Part shown: in pieces, positions 54,881 to 63,268 of the stretch
Layout of the letters: every line of letters starts with the position of its first letter
Numbering within the stretch: the stretch's first letter is position 1
Assembly (NCBI GenBank): GCA_040223615.1
Contig: JAVKFY010000025.1
Span: forward strand, 1 to 64,000
Direction of reading: 5' to 3'
Length of the DNA stretch: 64,000 nucleotides
Origin: JAVKFY01 sp040223615
GTDB lineage: Bacteria; Pseudomonadota; Alphaproteobacteria; GCA-2731375
Program-made: the position numbers and the translations under genes
The notes under the pieces: model-generated
Databases searched by the model: none
Told to the model about the DNA's origin: nothing
Seen by the model: only the letters and a program-made list of their open reading frames with translations

Positions 54881-54915
54881 TGCGCGCCGGCATAAGGACG
54901 CCGCCGGATGGCGAC

Positions 54916-56169
54916 CTATTCCACCATCTCGGCAAAGCTGGTGAAGGCGAGCAGGTCGCCCGGCGCCACCGCGGTACGGTCGGCTTCGAGCTCGACCAGG
55001 CCTTCGGTCTCGGTCAGCGAGGAGATGATGCCGGCGCCGTCGCGGGCGAACTTGCGGGCGACCGGAACGAGGTCGTCGCCGGCGTCGAGGTGCACACGCA
55101 CGAACTCGGTCCGGCCCGGTTTTTACTTGTAGGCGAACCCGGCACGCACCGGGCGCGGGGTGGCGCGGCGCACCGGCTCGCCGGCCAGCGCCGCGATCAG
55201 CGGGCGAACGATCTGGGTGAAGGTGACGTAGACCGCGACCGGGTTGCCCGGCAGGCCGACGAAGGCCGCCTGCCCGAGCGCACCCAGCGCCAGCGGCCGG
55301 CCGGGCTTGATCGCAAAGCGCCAGACGTCGAGCCGGCCGGCGCGCTCGACCGCCGCCTTCACGTAGTCGGCCTCGCCCATCGACACGCCGCCCGAGGTCA
55401 GCACCAGGTCATGCGTCGCGGCGGCCTCGGGCAGCGCCCTGGCGAGGCTCTCCAGGTCGTCGGGCAGGACGCCGAGGTCGGTGACGTCCAGGCCGAGCTG
55501 GCGGCACAACGCGACCAGCATGGCGCGGTTGGAATCGTAGATCTTTGCCGGCGGCAGCGGCTCGCCCGGCGCCACCAGCTCGTCGCCGGTGGAGAACAGC
55601 GCGACACGCAACTTTCGCCGCACCTGCAGGTGGGTCAGGCCGATGGCGGCGGCGAGGCCCAGGTCCTGCGGCTTCAGCCGGCGGCCGGCGGGCAGCGCGA
55701 TGGCACCGGCGTCGATCTCCTCGCCGGCCGGACGGGTGTTCGAGCCCCGCGCGAGACCGGCCGGCAGCACCACGCGATCGCCTTCCAGCCGCGCATCTTC
55801 CTGCATGTAGACGGTGTCGGCACCGGCCGGCATTGGCGCGCCGGTGAACACGCGCATGGCGTACCCTGCCGGCAGCGGGCCGGCCACGGCGCCGGCGAAC
55901 ACGGTGTCGTCGACCCGAAGACGGGTCTCGCCGGCGGTGACGATGTCGGCCTGACGCACGGCGTAACCATCGACCGCCGAGTTGGCGAAGGGCGGCAGCG
56001 GCACGCCGGCGGCGATGTCCGCGGCCAGCACGCGGCCCAGCGCGTCGGCGACCGGCACGCGCTCGACCTCGGGCACGGCACCGATGCGCTCGCGGAAGCG
56101 GGCCAGCGCCTGCTCGATGGTGACCGAAGCCTCGCCGAGCGCGAAACAGTCGTCGGAAAGCTGCGCCAT
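54916..56169 (-). pseudogene. moeA: Molybdopterin molybdotransferase MoeA with in-frame stop
   Basis: MoeA inserts molybdate (or tungstate) into adenylylated molybdopterin. The frame 56169 to 55123 encodes 348 residues with DALGRVLA, ANSAVDGYAV, VFTGAPMPAGADTVYMQED, GVSMGEADYV and GLPGNPVAVYV, then reads FAYK-TAA. The same frame continues without a shift as KPGRTEFVRVHLDAGDD...FAEMVE to 54916, the missing domain IV of MoeA. The stop is consistent with AAA or AAG changed to TAA by one substitution in the usual FAYKKKPGR segment. Either it is a nonsense mutation or a sequencing error. mobB is just upstream. Another moeA may exist elsewhere. Confidence 0.8.
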
Positions 56170-56172
56170 GGC

Positions 56173-56709
56173 TCAGTCCGCCACGGCGCCGCCAGCCGCG
56201 CCGGTCAAGCCCTCCACCGGCACCGCGTGCGCCTCGACCAGGTCGGCGATGGCGGCGATGTCGTGAAGCGCGACCTGCGGCAGGTCGGTGTCGCTGAAGT
56301 ACACGTCGCTGGCGATGGCGCGGATGCCGGGCGTCTGCGGGTAGAGCGGCGCCTTGTCGTTGGCGGCGCGGTGCACCTCGATCTTCGGGAACGCGTCCCA
56401 CTTGAAGCCCTCGACCAGCACGAAATCGACCGGGCTCAGCCGGCGCAGCAGTTCCGGCATGGACGGCTCGCGGGCGCCGCGCAGCTCGCGGATCAGCGCC
56501 CAGCGTTGCGACGAGCCGACCAGCACCTCCTCGGCGCCGGCGGCGCGGTGCTCGTAGGAGTCCTTGCCGGGCTTGTCGATGTCGAACTTGTGGTGCGCGT
56601 GCTTCACCGTCGACACGGCGTGGCCGCGCCGGCGCAGCTCGCCGATCAGCGCGGTTACCACCGTGGTCTTGCCGGCACCGCTCCAGCCGGCGAGCCCGAT
56701 CACCCGCAT
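56173..56709 (-). CDS. mobB: Molybdopterin-guanine dinucleotide biosynthesis protein MobB
   Basis: A 178-residue GTP-binding protein with Walker A GWSGAGKTTVV and the following KHAHHKFDIDKPGKDSYEHRAAGA and LVEGFKWDAFPKIEVHR motifs. MobB assists MobA in adding GMP to the molybdenum cofactor. It lies 3 bp before moeA in the same operon, next to the AraC regulator. Confidence 0.92.
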   Translation of the reverse strand: MRVIGLAGWSGAGKTTVVTALIGELRRRGHAVSTVKHAHHKFDIDKPGKDSYEHRAAGAEEVLVGSSQRWALIRELRGAREPSMPELLRRLSPVDFVLVEGFKWDAFPKIEVHRAANDKAPLYPQTPGIRAIASDVYFSDTDLPQVALHDIAAIADLVEAHAVPVEGLTGAAGGAVAD

Positions 56710-56756
56710 GAGGCCAATCCCTGGGTCATGGCGCGACCATGACCGCGACGCCCGGC

Positions 56757-57668
56757 TCAGGCAAGGGCCCTGCCGCGCGCCATGCGGAACACGCCGGGGG
56801 TGAGCCCGGTGGCGCCCTTGAAGGCGCGGGTGAAGTGCGGCTGCGAGCAGAAACCGCAGGCCAGCGCGACGTCGGCCAACGGCGCCTCGCCCTCGCTCAA
56901 CAGGCGGCGGGCGCGGGCCACGCGGCGCTGGTTCAGATAGGCGTGCGGCGAGTGGCCGACGGCGGTCTTGAACGCGCGGGCGAAGTGATAGGCGCTCAGG
57001 CCGGCCTCGTCGGCCAGCTCCTGCAGGGTCAGGTTCTGCTCCAGGTGCGCCTCGACGAAATCCAGCACGGCGTTGAGACGCCGGTTGTCGAGCGCGCCCT
57101 TCAGGCGTGGCAGACGCGCGGCGGCCGGCGACAGGTTGGAATAGTGGCGGATGATGTGCGCCGACAAGGCGGCCGAGAGCGTGTCGATCAGCAGCCGGCT
57201 GCCGGGCGCCGGATCCTGCATCTCGCGCAGCACCGACAGGCCGATCTGCTCGATCAGCGGGTCGCGGAAGCCGCCCTCGTAGCGCAGGCGCACGTTGTCC
57301 GGATCGACGTCGACGTCGGCCAGCGCGCTCAACGACAGTGGTGCGGCGGGCAGGTACATGTGCACGGTCTCGCCGATGTCGCCGTAGATCTCGATGCGGT
57401 CCTCGCGGATGCCGGCGGGGCAGAGCCAGACGGTGCCGGGACCGGCGTCGGCGTCCTGCACCAGGCCGTCGCCGCGCCGTTTCACCCGGGCGCTGGCGCC
57501 GCGGACCATGACCACGACCTCGGTCTCGCGCGGCTCGATCGGGCCGAGCTCGCCCGGCGCGTGGCGCCAGCGCTCGGCCAGCATGTGGCGCCAGTCGGTG
57601 TCGCGGCTGCTGCCCAGGCGACTGCCGGTCTGATACTTCGCGCGCCCGTGGCCGAGCAGGCGGGTCAC
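56757..57668 (-). CDS. AraC family transcriptional regulator
   Basis: A 303-residue regulator with an N-terminal cupin-like sensing part and a C-terminal AraC domain with two helix-turn-helix units (LTLQELADEAGLSAYHFARAFK, ADVALACGFCSQPHFTRAFKGATGLTPGVFR). GTG at 57668 with GGAG 7 bases upstream is chosen. It is divergent from the molybdopterin oxidoreductase, its most likely target, with a 173-bp gap. Confidence 0.88.
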   Translation of the reverse strand: MTRLLGHGRAKYQTGSRLGSSRDTDWRHMLAERWRHAPGELGPIEPRETEVVVMVRGASARVKRRGDGLVQDADAGPGTVWLCPAGIREDRIEIYGDIGETVHMYLPAAPLSLSALADVDVDPDNVRLRYEGGFRDPLIEQIGLSVLREMQDPAPGSRLLIDTLSAALSAHIIRHYSNLSPAAARLPRLKGALDNRRLNAVLDFVEAHLEQNLTLQELADEAGLSAYHFARAFKTAVGHSPHAYLNQRRVARARRLLSEGEAPLADVALACGFCSQPHFTRAFKGATGLTPGVFRMARGRALA

Positions 57669-57841
57669 GTCCGATCTCCTCGCATGGCCTGGAATTATGT
57701 CGCATGGCCGGGCGCCGCGCCTAAGGCTTTCGACCGCAGGATCGTGCAACGCGTCCGCAACGACGTGGAAGAAGCCGCGCACATAACGTGGCTAGGCTTC
57801 GGGTCAGGCGTCGCAATCCGGCGCGCGAAGGGAGCTGCGAG

Positions 57842-60001
57842 ATGAACGAGAAGACTGGGAGCGAGACAACCGTCCTGGGCGCCTGCCCGCACGATTGCCC
57901 CGACACCTGCTCGATGCTGGTCACGGTGAAGGACGGCCGCGCCACGGCGGTGCGCGGCAACCCGACGCATCCGTTAACCCGCGGCGGCCTGTGTGTGAAG
58001 GTGAACAACTATCAGGACCGGGTCTACAGCCCCGACCGCGTGCTGTATCCGATGCGGCGCTCGGGCCCGAAGGGCAGCGGCCAGTTCGAGCGTGTCTCGT
58101 GGGACGACGCGCTGGCCGAGATCAAGGCCAAATGGGCGGCGATCGTCGCCGAGCACGGGCCGACCGCGATCCTGCCCTACAGCTATCTCGGCACCGAGGG
58201 CATCATCAACGGGCTCAACGTCGGCGATCCGTTCTTCAACAAGCTGGGCGCGACGATCTCGGAGCGCACCTTCTGCGATTCCGGCGCGTCGACCGCCTAT
58301 GCCATGACCGTCGGACCGACCGCCGGGATGGACCCGGAGTCGTTCCGCTATTCCAAGTACATCGTGCTGTGGGCCTGCAACACGATGAGCACCAACCTGC
58401 ACCACTGGCCGTTCATCGCCGAGGCGCAGGCGCAAGGCGCCAAGGTGGTGGTGATCGATCCCGTGCGCACCCGCACCGCCAAGAAGGCCGACTGGCACAT
58501 CGCGATCCGGCCCGGCACCGACGCGGCGCTGGCGCTCGGCCTGATGAACGTGATCATCGCGGAGGACCTGGTCGACCACGACTATGTCGACAACCACACC
58601 GTCGGCTACGACGAGCTGAAGGCGCGGGTCGCCGATTATCCACCGGAGAAAGTTTCCGGTATCACCGGCATCCCGGCCGACGACGTCCGCACCTTGGCGC
58701 GCGAGTTCGCCACCACCGAGCCGGCGGTGATCCGTATCGGCGTCGCCATCGAACGTCACGCCGGTGGCGGCCAGACGGTACGCGCCGCGGCCTGCCTGCC
58801 GGCGCTGACCGGGGCGTGGAAGCACGTCGGCGGCGGATTGCTGCAGTTGCCGATCTGGGCCTTTCCGGTGGACTGGGGCACGGCGATGCGGCCCGACTTC
58901 ATCACCCCGGGCACGCGGGTGCTGAACCAGTGGCGGCTGGGCCCGGCGCTGACCGGCGAGATGGACCTCGACCCGCCGATCAAGTCGCTGTTCGTCTACA
59001 ACTCGAACCCCGCCGTGGTGGCGCCGGAGCAGGACAAACTGATCCGCGGGCTCAAGCGCGACGACCTGTTCACCGTGGTCTCCGAGCAGTTCATGACCGA
59101 CACGGCGCTCCACGCCGACCTGGTGCTGCCGGCGACGACCCAGCTTGAACAGGAGGACATCATGTTCTCCTGGGGCCATTTCTACCTGTCGTACAACAAC
59201 CAGGCGATTGAGCCGCTGGGCGAGGCGGTCTCGAACACCGAATTGTTCCGGCGGCTGGCGGCGACGATGGGTTTCGACGACCCGTTCTTCCAGCGCGGCG
59301 ACGCGGAGATGATCGCCGGCGCACTGGACTGGTCGGCGCCGGCATTGGAAGGCATCACGCTCGATGCGTTGCAGCGCGACGGCTATGCGCGGCTGAACCT
59401 GCCGGCGGCGGACGAATATTGCCCACATCGCGAGGGCAACTTCCCGACCCCGTCGGGCAAGGTCGAGTTCGTGGCGTCGGCGGCGGCCGGCGGCGACTTC
59501 GTGCTGCCGCTGTTCCGGCAGGGCTCGGAGGAGCATCAGTCGGGCACGCCGGTCGACCCGCTGCCGACCTATATCCCGCCAAACGAGTCCGCGGCGACCA
59601 ATCCAGGGCTGGCGAAGCGGTTCCCGCTCGCCCTGATGTCGCCGAAGAGCCACGCCTTCCTGAACTCGACCTACGCCAACCTGCCACAGCAGCTGCACCA
59701 CGCCGGCGAGCAGTCGGTGCAGCTCAACCCGGCCGACGCGCGCGAACGCAATATCGGCGACGGCATGCCGGTGGTGGTGGAGAACGAGCGCGGCCGGTTC
59801 GAGGCGGTGGCGCGGATCAACGAGGACGTAATGCCCGGCGTGGCGGTGGCGCCGCTCGGCTACTGGCGCCAGAACACCCGCATCCAGGCCACCGTGCAGG
59901 CGGTGAATTCAGGCGCCTACGCCGACCTCGGCAGGGCGCCGACCTTCTCCGACAACCTGGTCCAGGTGCTCCCCGTGGCGGCGAGCCAGGCGGCGGAGTA
60001 G
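57842..60001 (+). CDS. Molybdopterin-dependent oxidoreductase (DMSO reductase superfamily)
   Basis: A 719-residue enzyme of the MopB/BisC-like group. The N-terminal cluster motif CPHDCPDTCSMLV...GGLCVK suggests one [4Fe-4S] centre. Cofactor-binding regions FCDSGAST, IDPVRTRTAKKADWHIAIRPGTDAALAL and the C-terminal FPLALMSPKSHAFLNSTY are visible. No twin-Arg signal is seen, so it is probably cytoplasmic. It is divergent from the AraC regulator and lies next to mobB/moeA and the tungstate transporter, so the metal could be Mo or W. The substrate is unknown. Confidence 0.88.
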   Translation: MNEKTGSETTVLGACPHDCPDTCSMLVTVKDGRATAVRGNPTHPLTRGGLCVKVNNYQDRVYSPDRVLYPMRRSGPKGSGQFERVSWDDALAEIKAKWAAIVAEHGPTAILPYSYLGTEGIINGLNVGDPFFNKLGATISERTFCDSGASTAYAMTVGPTAGMDPESFRYSKYIVLWACNTMSTNLHHWPFIAEAQAQGAKVVVIDPVRTRTAKKADWHIAIRPGTDAALALGLMNVIIAEDLVDHDYVDNHTVGYDELKARVADYPPEKVSGITGIPADDVRTLAREFATTEPAVIRIGVAIERHAGGGQTVRAAACLPALTGAWKHVGGGLLQLPIWAFPVDWGTAMRPDFITPGTRVLNQWRLGPALTGEMDLDPPIKSLFVYNSNPAVVAPEQDKLIRGLKRDDLFTVVSEQFMTDTALHADLVLPATTQLEQEDIMFSWGHFYLSYNNQAIEPLGEAVSNTELFRRLAATMGFDDPFFQRGDAEMIAGALDWSAPALEGITLDALQRDGYARLNLPAADEYCPHREGNFPTPSGKVEFVASAAAGGDFVLPLFRQGSEEHQSGTPVDPLPTYIPPNESAATNPGLAKRFPLALMSPKSHAFLNSTYANLPQQLHHAGEQSVQLNPADARERNIGDGMPVVVENERGRFEAVARINEDVMPGVAVAPLGYWRQNTRIQATVQAVNSGAYADLGRAPTFSDNLVQVLPVAASQAAE

Positions 60002-60002
60002 G

Positions 60003-60977
60003 TCAGGCGGCGGCGCCCAGGCCGACGTCGGGGGTGAGGCCGGCGGCCGGGTCGAGGCCGAACATCAGGTTCAGGGTCTGCACGCAGGCGCCAGACGCGC
60101 CCTTGCCGAGATTGTCCAGCACGGCGGCGAGCAGCACGCGCTCGCCGTCGGCGCTGGCGCAGACGTGCAGCGTCATCTCGTTGGTGCCGTTCAGCGCCTG
60201 CGGGTCGAGCTCGGCGCGGCCGGCGTCGTCGGCCAGCCCGGCGACCCGGACCCAGCGCTTGCCGGCATACCAATCCGCCAGCGCGCGGTGCAGCGCCGCC
60301 GCGTCCGGCCGGCCCGGCAGGTCGGCCAGATGCAGCGGCACCTCGACGATCATGCCCTGGGCGTAGCGGGCGACGTGCGGCACGAAGACCGGCGAGCGGG
60401 CCAGGCCAGCGTACTTCGTCATCTCCGGCTGGTGCTTGTGCGCCAGCTTCAGGCCGTAGGTATAGACGTCGGGCGCCTGGGCGGCCTGCGCGCCCTCGAA
60501 CCGCTCGATCAGCGACTTGCCGCCGCCGGTGTAACCGGACATCCCAGAGACCGCCAACGGATAGTCGGCCGACAGCAGGCCGCCGCGCACCAGCGGGCGC
60601 AGCAGCGCGATGGCGCCAGTGGAATAGCAGCCGGGATTGGCGACGCGCGTGGCCTTCGCCAAAATCGCCTCGTGGTCCGGGTCCAGCTCGGCGAAACCGA
60701 ACACCCAGCCGTCGGCGACCCGGTGCGCGGTCGACGCGTCGATCACCCGGGTGGTGTCGTTCTCGATCAGCGAGACCGACTCGCGCGCGGCGTCGTCCGG
60801 CAGGCACAGGATGGCCAGATCGGCGGCGTTCAGATACTCGGCGCGCGCGGCCGTATCCTTTCGGCGCTCGTGCGGCACCGAAATCAGCTCGATATCGGTC
60901 CGCCCGGCCAGCCGTTGCCGGATTTGCAGGCCGGTGGTGCCGGCCTCGCCGTCAATGAAGATGCGCGCCTTGCTCAT
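60003..60977 (-). CDS. argC: N-acetyl-gamma-glutamyl-phosphate reductase
   Basis: A 324-residue enzyme reducing N-acetylglutamyl phosphate to the semialdehyde in arginine synthesis. It opens with IDGEAGTTGLQI and shows the catalytic Cys in ANPGCYSTGA, SGYTGGGK and the late PHVARYAQGM. The pattern fits the shorter ArgC type. ATG at 60977 is preferred over a frame 14 codons longer. It converges on the molybdopterin oxidoreductase with a 1-bp gap. Confidence 0.93.
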   Translation of the reverse strand: MSKARIFIDGEAGTTGLQIRQRLAGRTDIELISVPHERRKDTAARAEYLNAADLAILCLPDDAARESVSLIENDTTRVIDASTAHRVADGWVFGFAELDPDHEAILAKATRVANPGCYSTGAIALLRPLVRGGLLSADYPLAVSGMSGYTGGGKSLIERFEGAQAAQAPDVYTYGLKLAHKHQPEMTKYAGLARSPVFVPHVARYAQGMIVEVPLHLADLPGRPDAAALHRALADWYAGKRWVRVAGLADDAGRAELDPQALNGTNEMTLHVCASADGERVLLAAVLDNLGKGASGACVQTLNLMFGLDPAAGLTPDVGLGAAA

Positions 60978-61150
60978 CGCTCGTGTCCCGTTGGGCTGCG
61001 CGGAATATAATGTAGCCACGCGCGGCTTTCCACGGGGTTATCGAAGGAAAATGCCGCAATCATCCAGGGCCACGGGCCATGGGTCGATGACGCATCCTTC
61101 ATCTACGAGGACAATTGAGCCACGACGATGACATTGCCTCACCAGCGCGC

Positions 61151-61256
61151 GCCCCTCACCCCGCCCCTCTCGCCCCTGCGGGTGGAGAGGGAGCCAAGAC
61201 GCCGAAACCTCGTCGCTCTCCGCCCTTGGGGGCGGAGAGGACAGGTGAGGTGGGGG
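61151..61256. repeat. Palindromic repeat overlapping a gene start
   Basis: A third copy of the CCTCACCCC family (GCCCCTCACCCCGCCCCTCTC ... GGAGAGGACAGGTGAGGTGGGG). It ends at, and supplies, the GTG start and Shine-Dalgarno-like GGAGAGG of the following exported protein gene. Confidence 0.7.
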
Positions 61257-61886
61257 ATTCGGCAGCTGGGTTTGGTTCTGGCGTCGATGCTCGCCACGCC
61301 TGCGCTGGCCGAGACCATCTTGGTGCCGGCCTCGCTGCCGCCGGCGGTGGCCGAGGTGTGCCCGGATTGCAACGAGGTGCTCCCCTGCGGCGACCCGGAC
61401 GTGCAATACGGCAAGACGTTCCAGCGCACGGCGATGCAGGGCGAGCCGGCGCGCGCCTATCTGCTGACGCGGGCGCCGACGCGGCGCGACACCAATCCGC
61501 TGCTGGGCCAGGGCACGGCGGCCGAGGCGAGGGCGGCCCTGTCGCAGCGGCTTGGCGCGGTCCGACTGCTGGTCATCGAGGCCGACTGGGCCACCGTTCG
61601 GCTGCTGCAACCGGATGGCGCGCCGGACGTCACTGTCCGCGAGGACCAGCACGCCTGTTTCGCCGATCCGGCGCGCGGCCTCGGCTGCTGCCTCGGTGAC
61701 GGGCCGCGTTCGCAAGGCTGCCTGCCGAAGGCCGACCCGCCGACCGCCATCGTCAGCTTTACCGACGGCGCCGAACGACTGCGCCTGCGCTACCCGGTCG
61801 GCGCCTACGAGATCCGGCTGCATCGTGGGCGCGGCACGGTCTACTGGTGCCACGGCTGGGACCGCGCGACATTGGTGTCGAAGTGA
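61245..61886 (+). CDS. Exported cysteine-containing hypothetical protein
   Basis: A 213-residue protein. With GTG at 61245 it begins with a signal peptide (GIRQLGLVLASMLATPALA) whose first residues lie in the repeat; ATG at 61128 would translate the entire repeat as an unlikely Pro/Arg-rich leader. The mature part has several Cys (CPDCNEVLPCGD, ACFADPARGLGCCLGDG, QGCLPK, YWCHG) that could form disulfides. No family is recognised. Confidence 0.6.
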   Translation: MRWGIRQLGLVLASMLATPALAETILVPASLPPAVAEVCPDCNEVLPCGDPDVQYGKTFQRTAMQGEPARAYLLTRAPTRRDTNPLLGQGTAAEARAALSQRLGAVRLLVIEADWATVRLLQPDGAPDVTVREDQHACFADPARGLGCCLGDGPRSQGCLPKADPPTAIVSFTDGAERLRLRYPVGAYEIRLHRGRGTVYWCHGWDRATLVSK

Positions 61887-61923
61887 GCGAAACCGGCTAA
61901 GCTGAAGCAGCGAGGAACCGACC

Positions 61924-62811
61924 ATGAGCATGATAATCCGGCAACTGGGCCCGTGCTTCTTCGGCGAGGTCAGCGGGATCGACCTGCGCCAGCCGCTCGA
62001 TGCGGCGCAGGTTGCGGCGATCGAGGCCGGCATGGACCGCTATGCCGTGCTGGCCTTTCGCGGGCAGCAGATCGACGACGCGCAGCAGCTCGCCTTCACG
62101 CAGAATTTCGGCGCCCTGGAAGACACCGACGGCGGCCACGTGGTGCGCGGCGCCGACCGCCGCCTGCCGTGGCAGTTCGCCGATATCTCAAATCTTGACC
62201 AGCAGGGCGCCGTACTGGCTGCCGACGACCGCCGGCGGATGTTCAACCTCGGCAACCAGCTCTGGCACTCCGACAGCTCGTTCCGGCCGGTGCCGGCGAA
62301 GTATTCGCTGCTGCACGCCCGCGTGGTGCCGGGCACCGGCGGCGACACCCAGTTCGCCGACATGCGCGCCGCCTACGACGCGCTGGACGACGAGATCAGG
62401 GACGAGATCGAGGACCTGGTGTGCCGTCACTCGCTGATCTTTTCGCGCGGCAAGCTCGGCTTCGATGAGCTGTCACCGGAGGAGCAGGAGCTGTTCCGGC
62501 CGGTGCGGCAGCGCCTGGTGCGCACCCATCCGGTGAGCGGGCGCAAGTCGCTGTATCTCTCCGCGCATATTGGCGAGATCGAGGGCTGGCCGGTGCCGGA
62601 AGCCCGCTGCTTCCTGGCCGAACTCAACGAGCGTGCGACGCAGCCGTCATTCACCCACACCCACAAGTGGCGCGCCGGCGACCTGGTGATGTGGGACAAC
62701 CGCCAGGTGATGCACCGCGCCCGCTGGTACCGCGACCGCGGCGAGGTACGCGACCTGCGCCGCACCACCATCGCCGGCGACGCGCCGACCGTCGAACAAC
62801 AAGCCGCCTGA
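61924..62811 (+). CDS. TauD/TfdA family Fe(II)/2-oxoglutarate dioxygenase
   Basis: A 295-residue non-heme iron enzyme. The iron-binding H-x-D is in WHSDSSF, the distal His in VMHRARWY and the 2-oxoglutarate-binding Arg in DLRRTTI. The family includes TauD (taurine) and TfdA (2,4-D); the pattern is closer to TfdA-like enzymes. A cupin gene follows 25 bp later, probably in the same operon. The substrate is unknown. Confidence 0.88.
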   Translation: MSMIIRQLGPCFFGEVSGIDLRQPLDAAQVAAIEAGMDRYAVLAFRGQQIDDAQQLAFTQNFGALEDTDGGHVVRGADRRLPWQFADISNLDQQGAVLAADDRRRMFNLGNQLWHSDSSFRPVPAKYSLLHARVVPGTGGDTQFADMRAAYDALDDEIRDEIEDLVCRHSLIFSRGKLGFDELSPEEQELFRPVRQRLVRTHPVSGRKSLYLSAHIGEIEGWPVPEARCFLAELNERATQPSFTHTHKWRAGDLVMWDNRQVMHRARWYRDRGEVRDLRRTTIAGDAPTVEQQAA

Positions 62812-62836
62812 CATCACTCACGAGGGAGAGACCGCC

Positions 62837-63259
62837 ATGACACTTGCCGAGAAGACCGACGCGCCGATACAGGGTCCGGCCCACGCCAACCCCGCGACCG
62901 CGCCGCGCATCCAGGGCCGCCGCGATTTCTTCGAGTACATCGACCTCGGCGTGAAGCAGGCCAGCGGCGGCCAGCTCATGGCCCAGGTGATGAAGACCAA
63001 GAAAGGCCTGTCGGAGCCGACCGGCTGGCACTACCACACCTGCGAGAGCCAGTTCATCTACGTGATCAAGGGCTGGGTCGACCTCGACTTCGAGACCGGC
63101 GAGTCGATCCGCGTCGGCGCCGGCGAGTCGCTCTACATCCCCGGCGGCCTGAAGCACAACGAGACCGCGACGTCGGAAGAGCTGGAGATCCTGGAGGTCG
63201 CCGGCCCGTCCGAGCTCGGCACCGTCCCGGTCGACACCCCGCCCGGCATGAAGGGCTGA
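62837..63259 (+). CDS. Cupin domain protein
   Basis: A 140-residue single-domain cupin. Metal-binding residues fit the pattern GWHYHTCESQFIYVIKGW (two His and Glu/Gln) and later PGGLKHNETA (His). Such proteins range from dioxygenases to isomerases and sensors. It is encoded after the TfdA-like gene and may act on a related compound or regulate it. The function is not determinable from sequence. Confidence 0.8.
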   Translation: MTLAEKTDAPIQGPAHANPATAPRIQGRRDFFEYIDLGVKQASGGQLMAQVMKTKKGLSEPTGWHYHTCESQFIYVIKGWVDLDFETGESIRVGAGESLYIPGGLKHNETATSEELEILEVAGPSELGTVPVDTPPGMKG

Positions 63260-63268
63260 CCCGGCTGC

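Noticed and set aside
54741..54944. 67-codon frame through the repeat between tupA and moeA
   Set aside because: It translates the repeat and runs into moeA antisense; no family resemblance.
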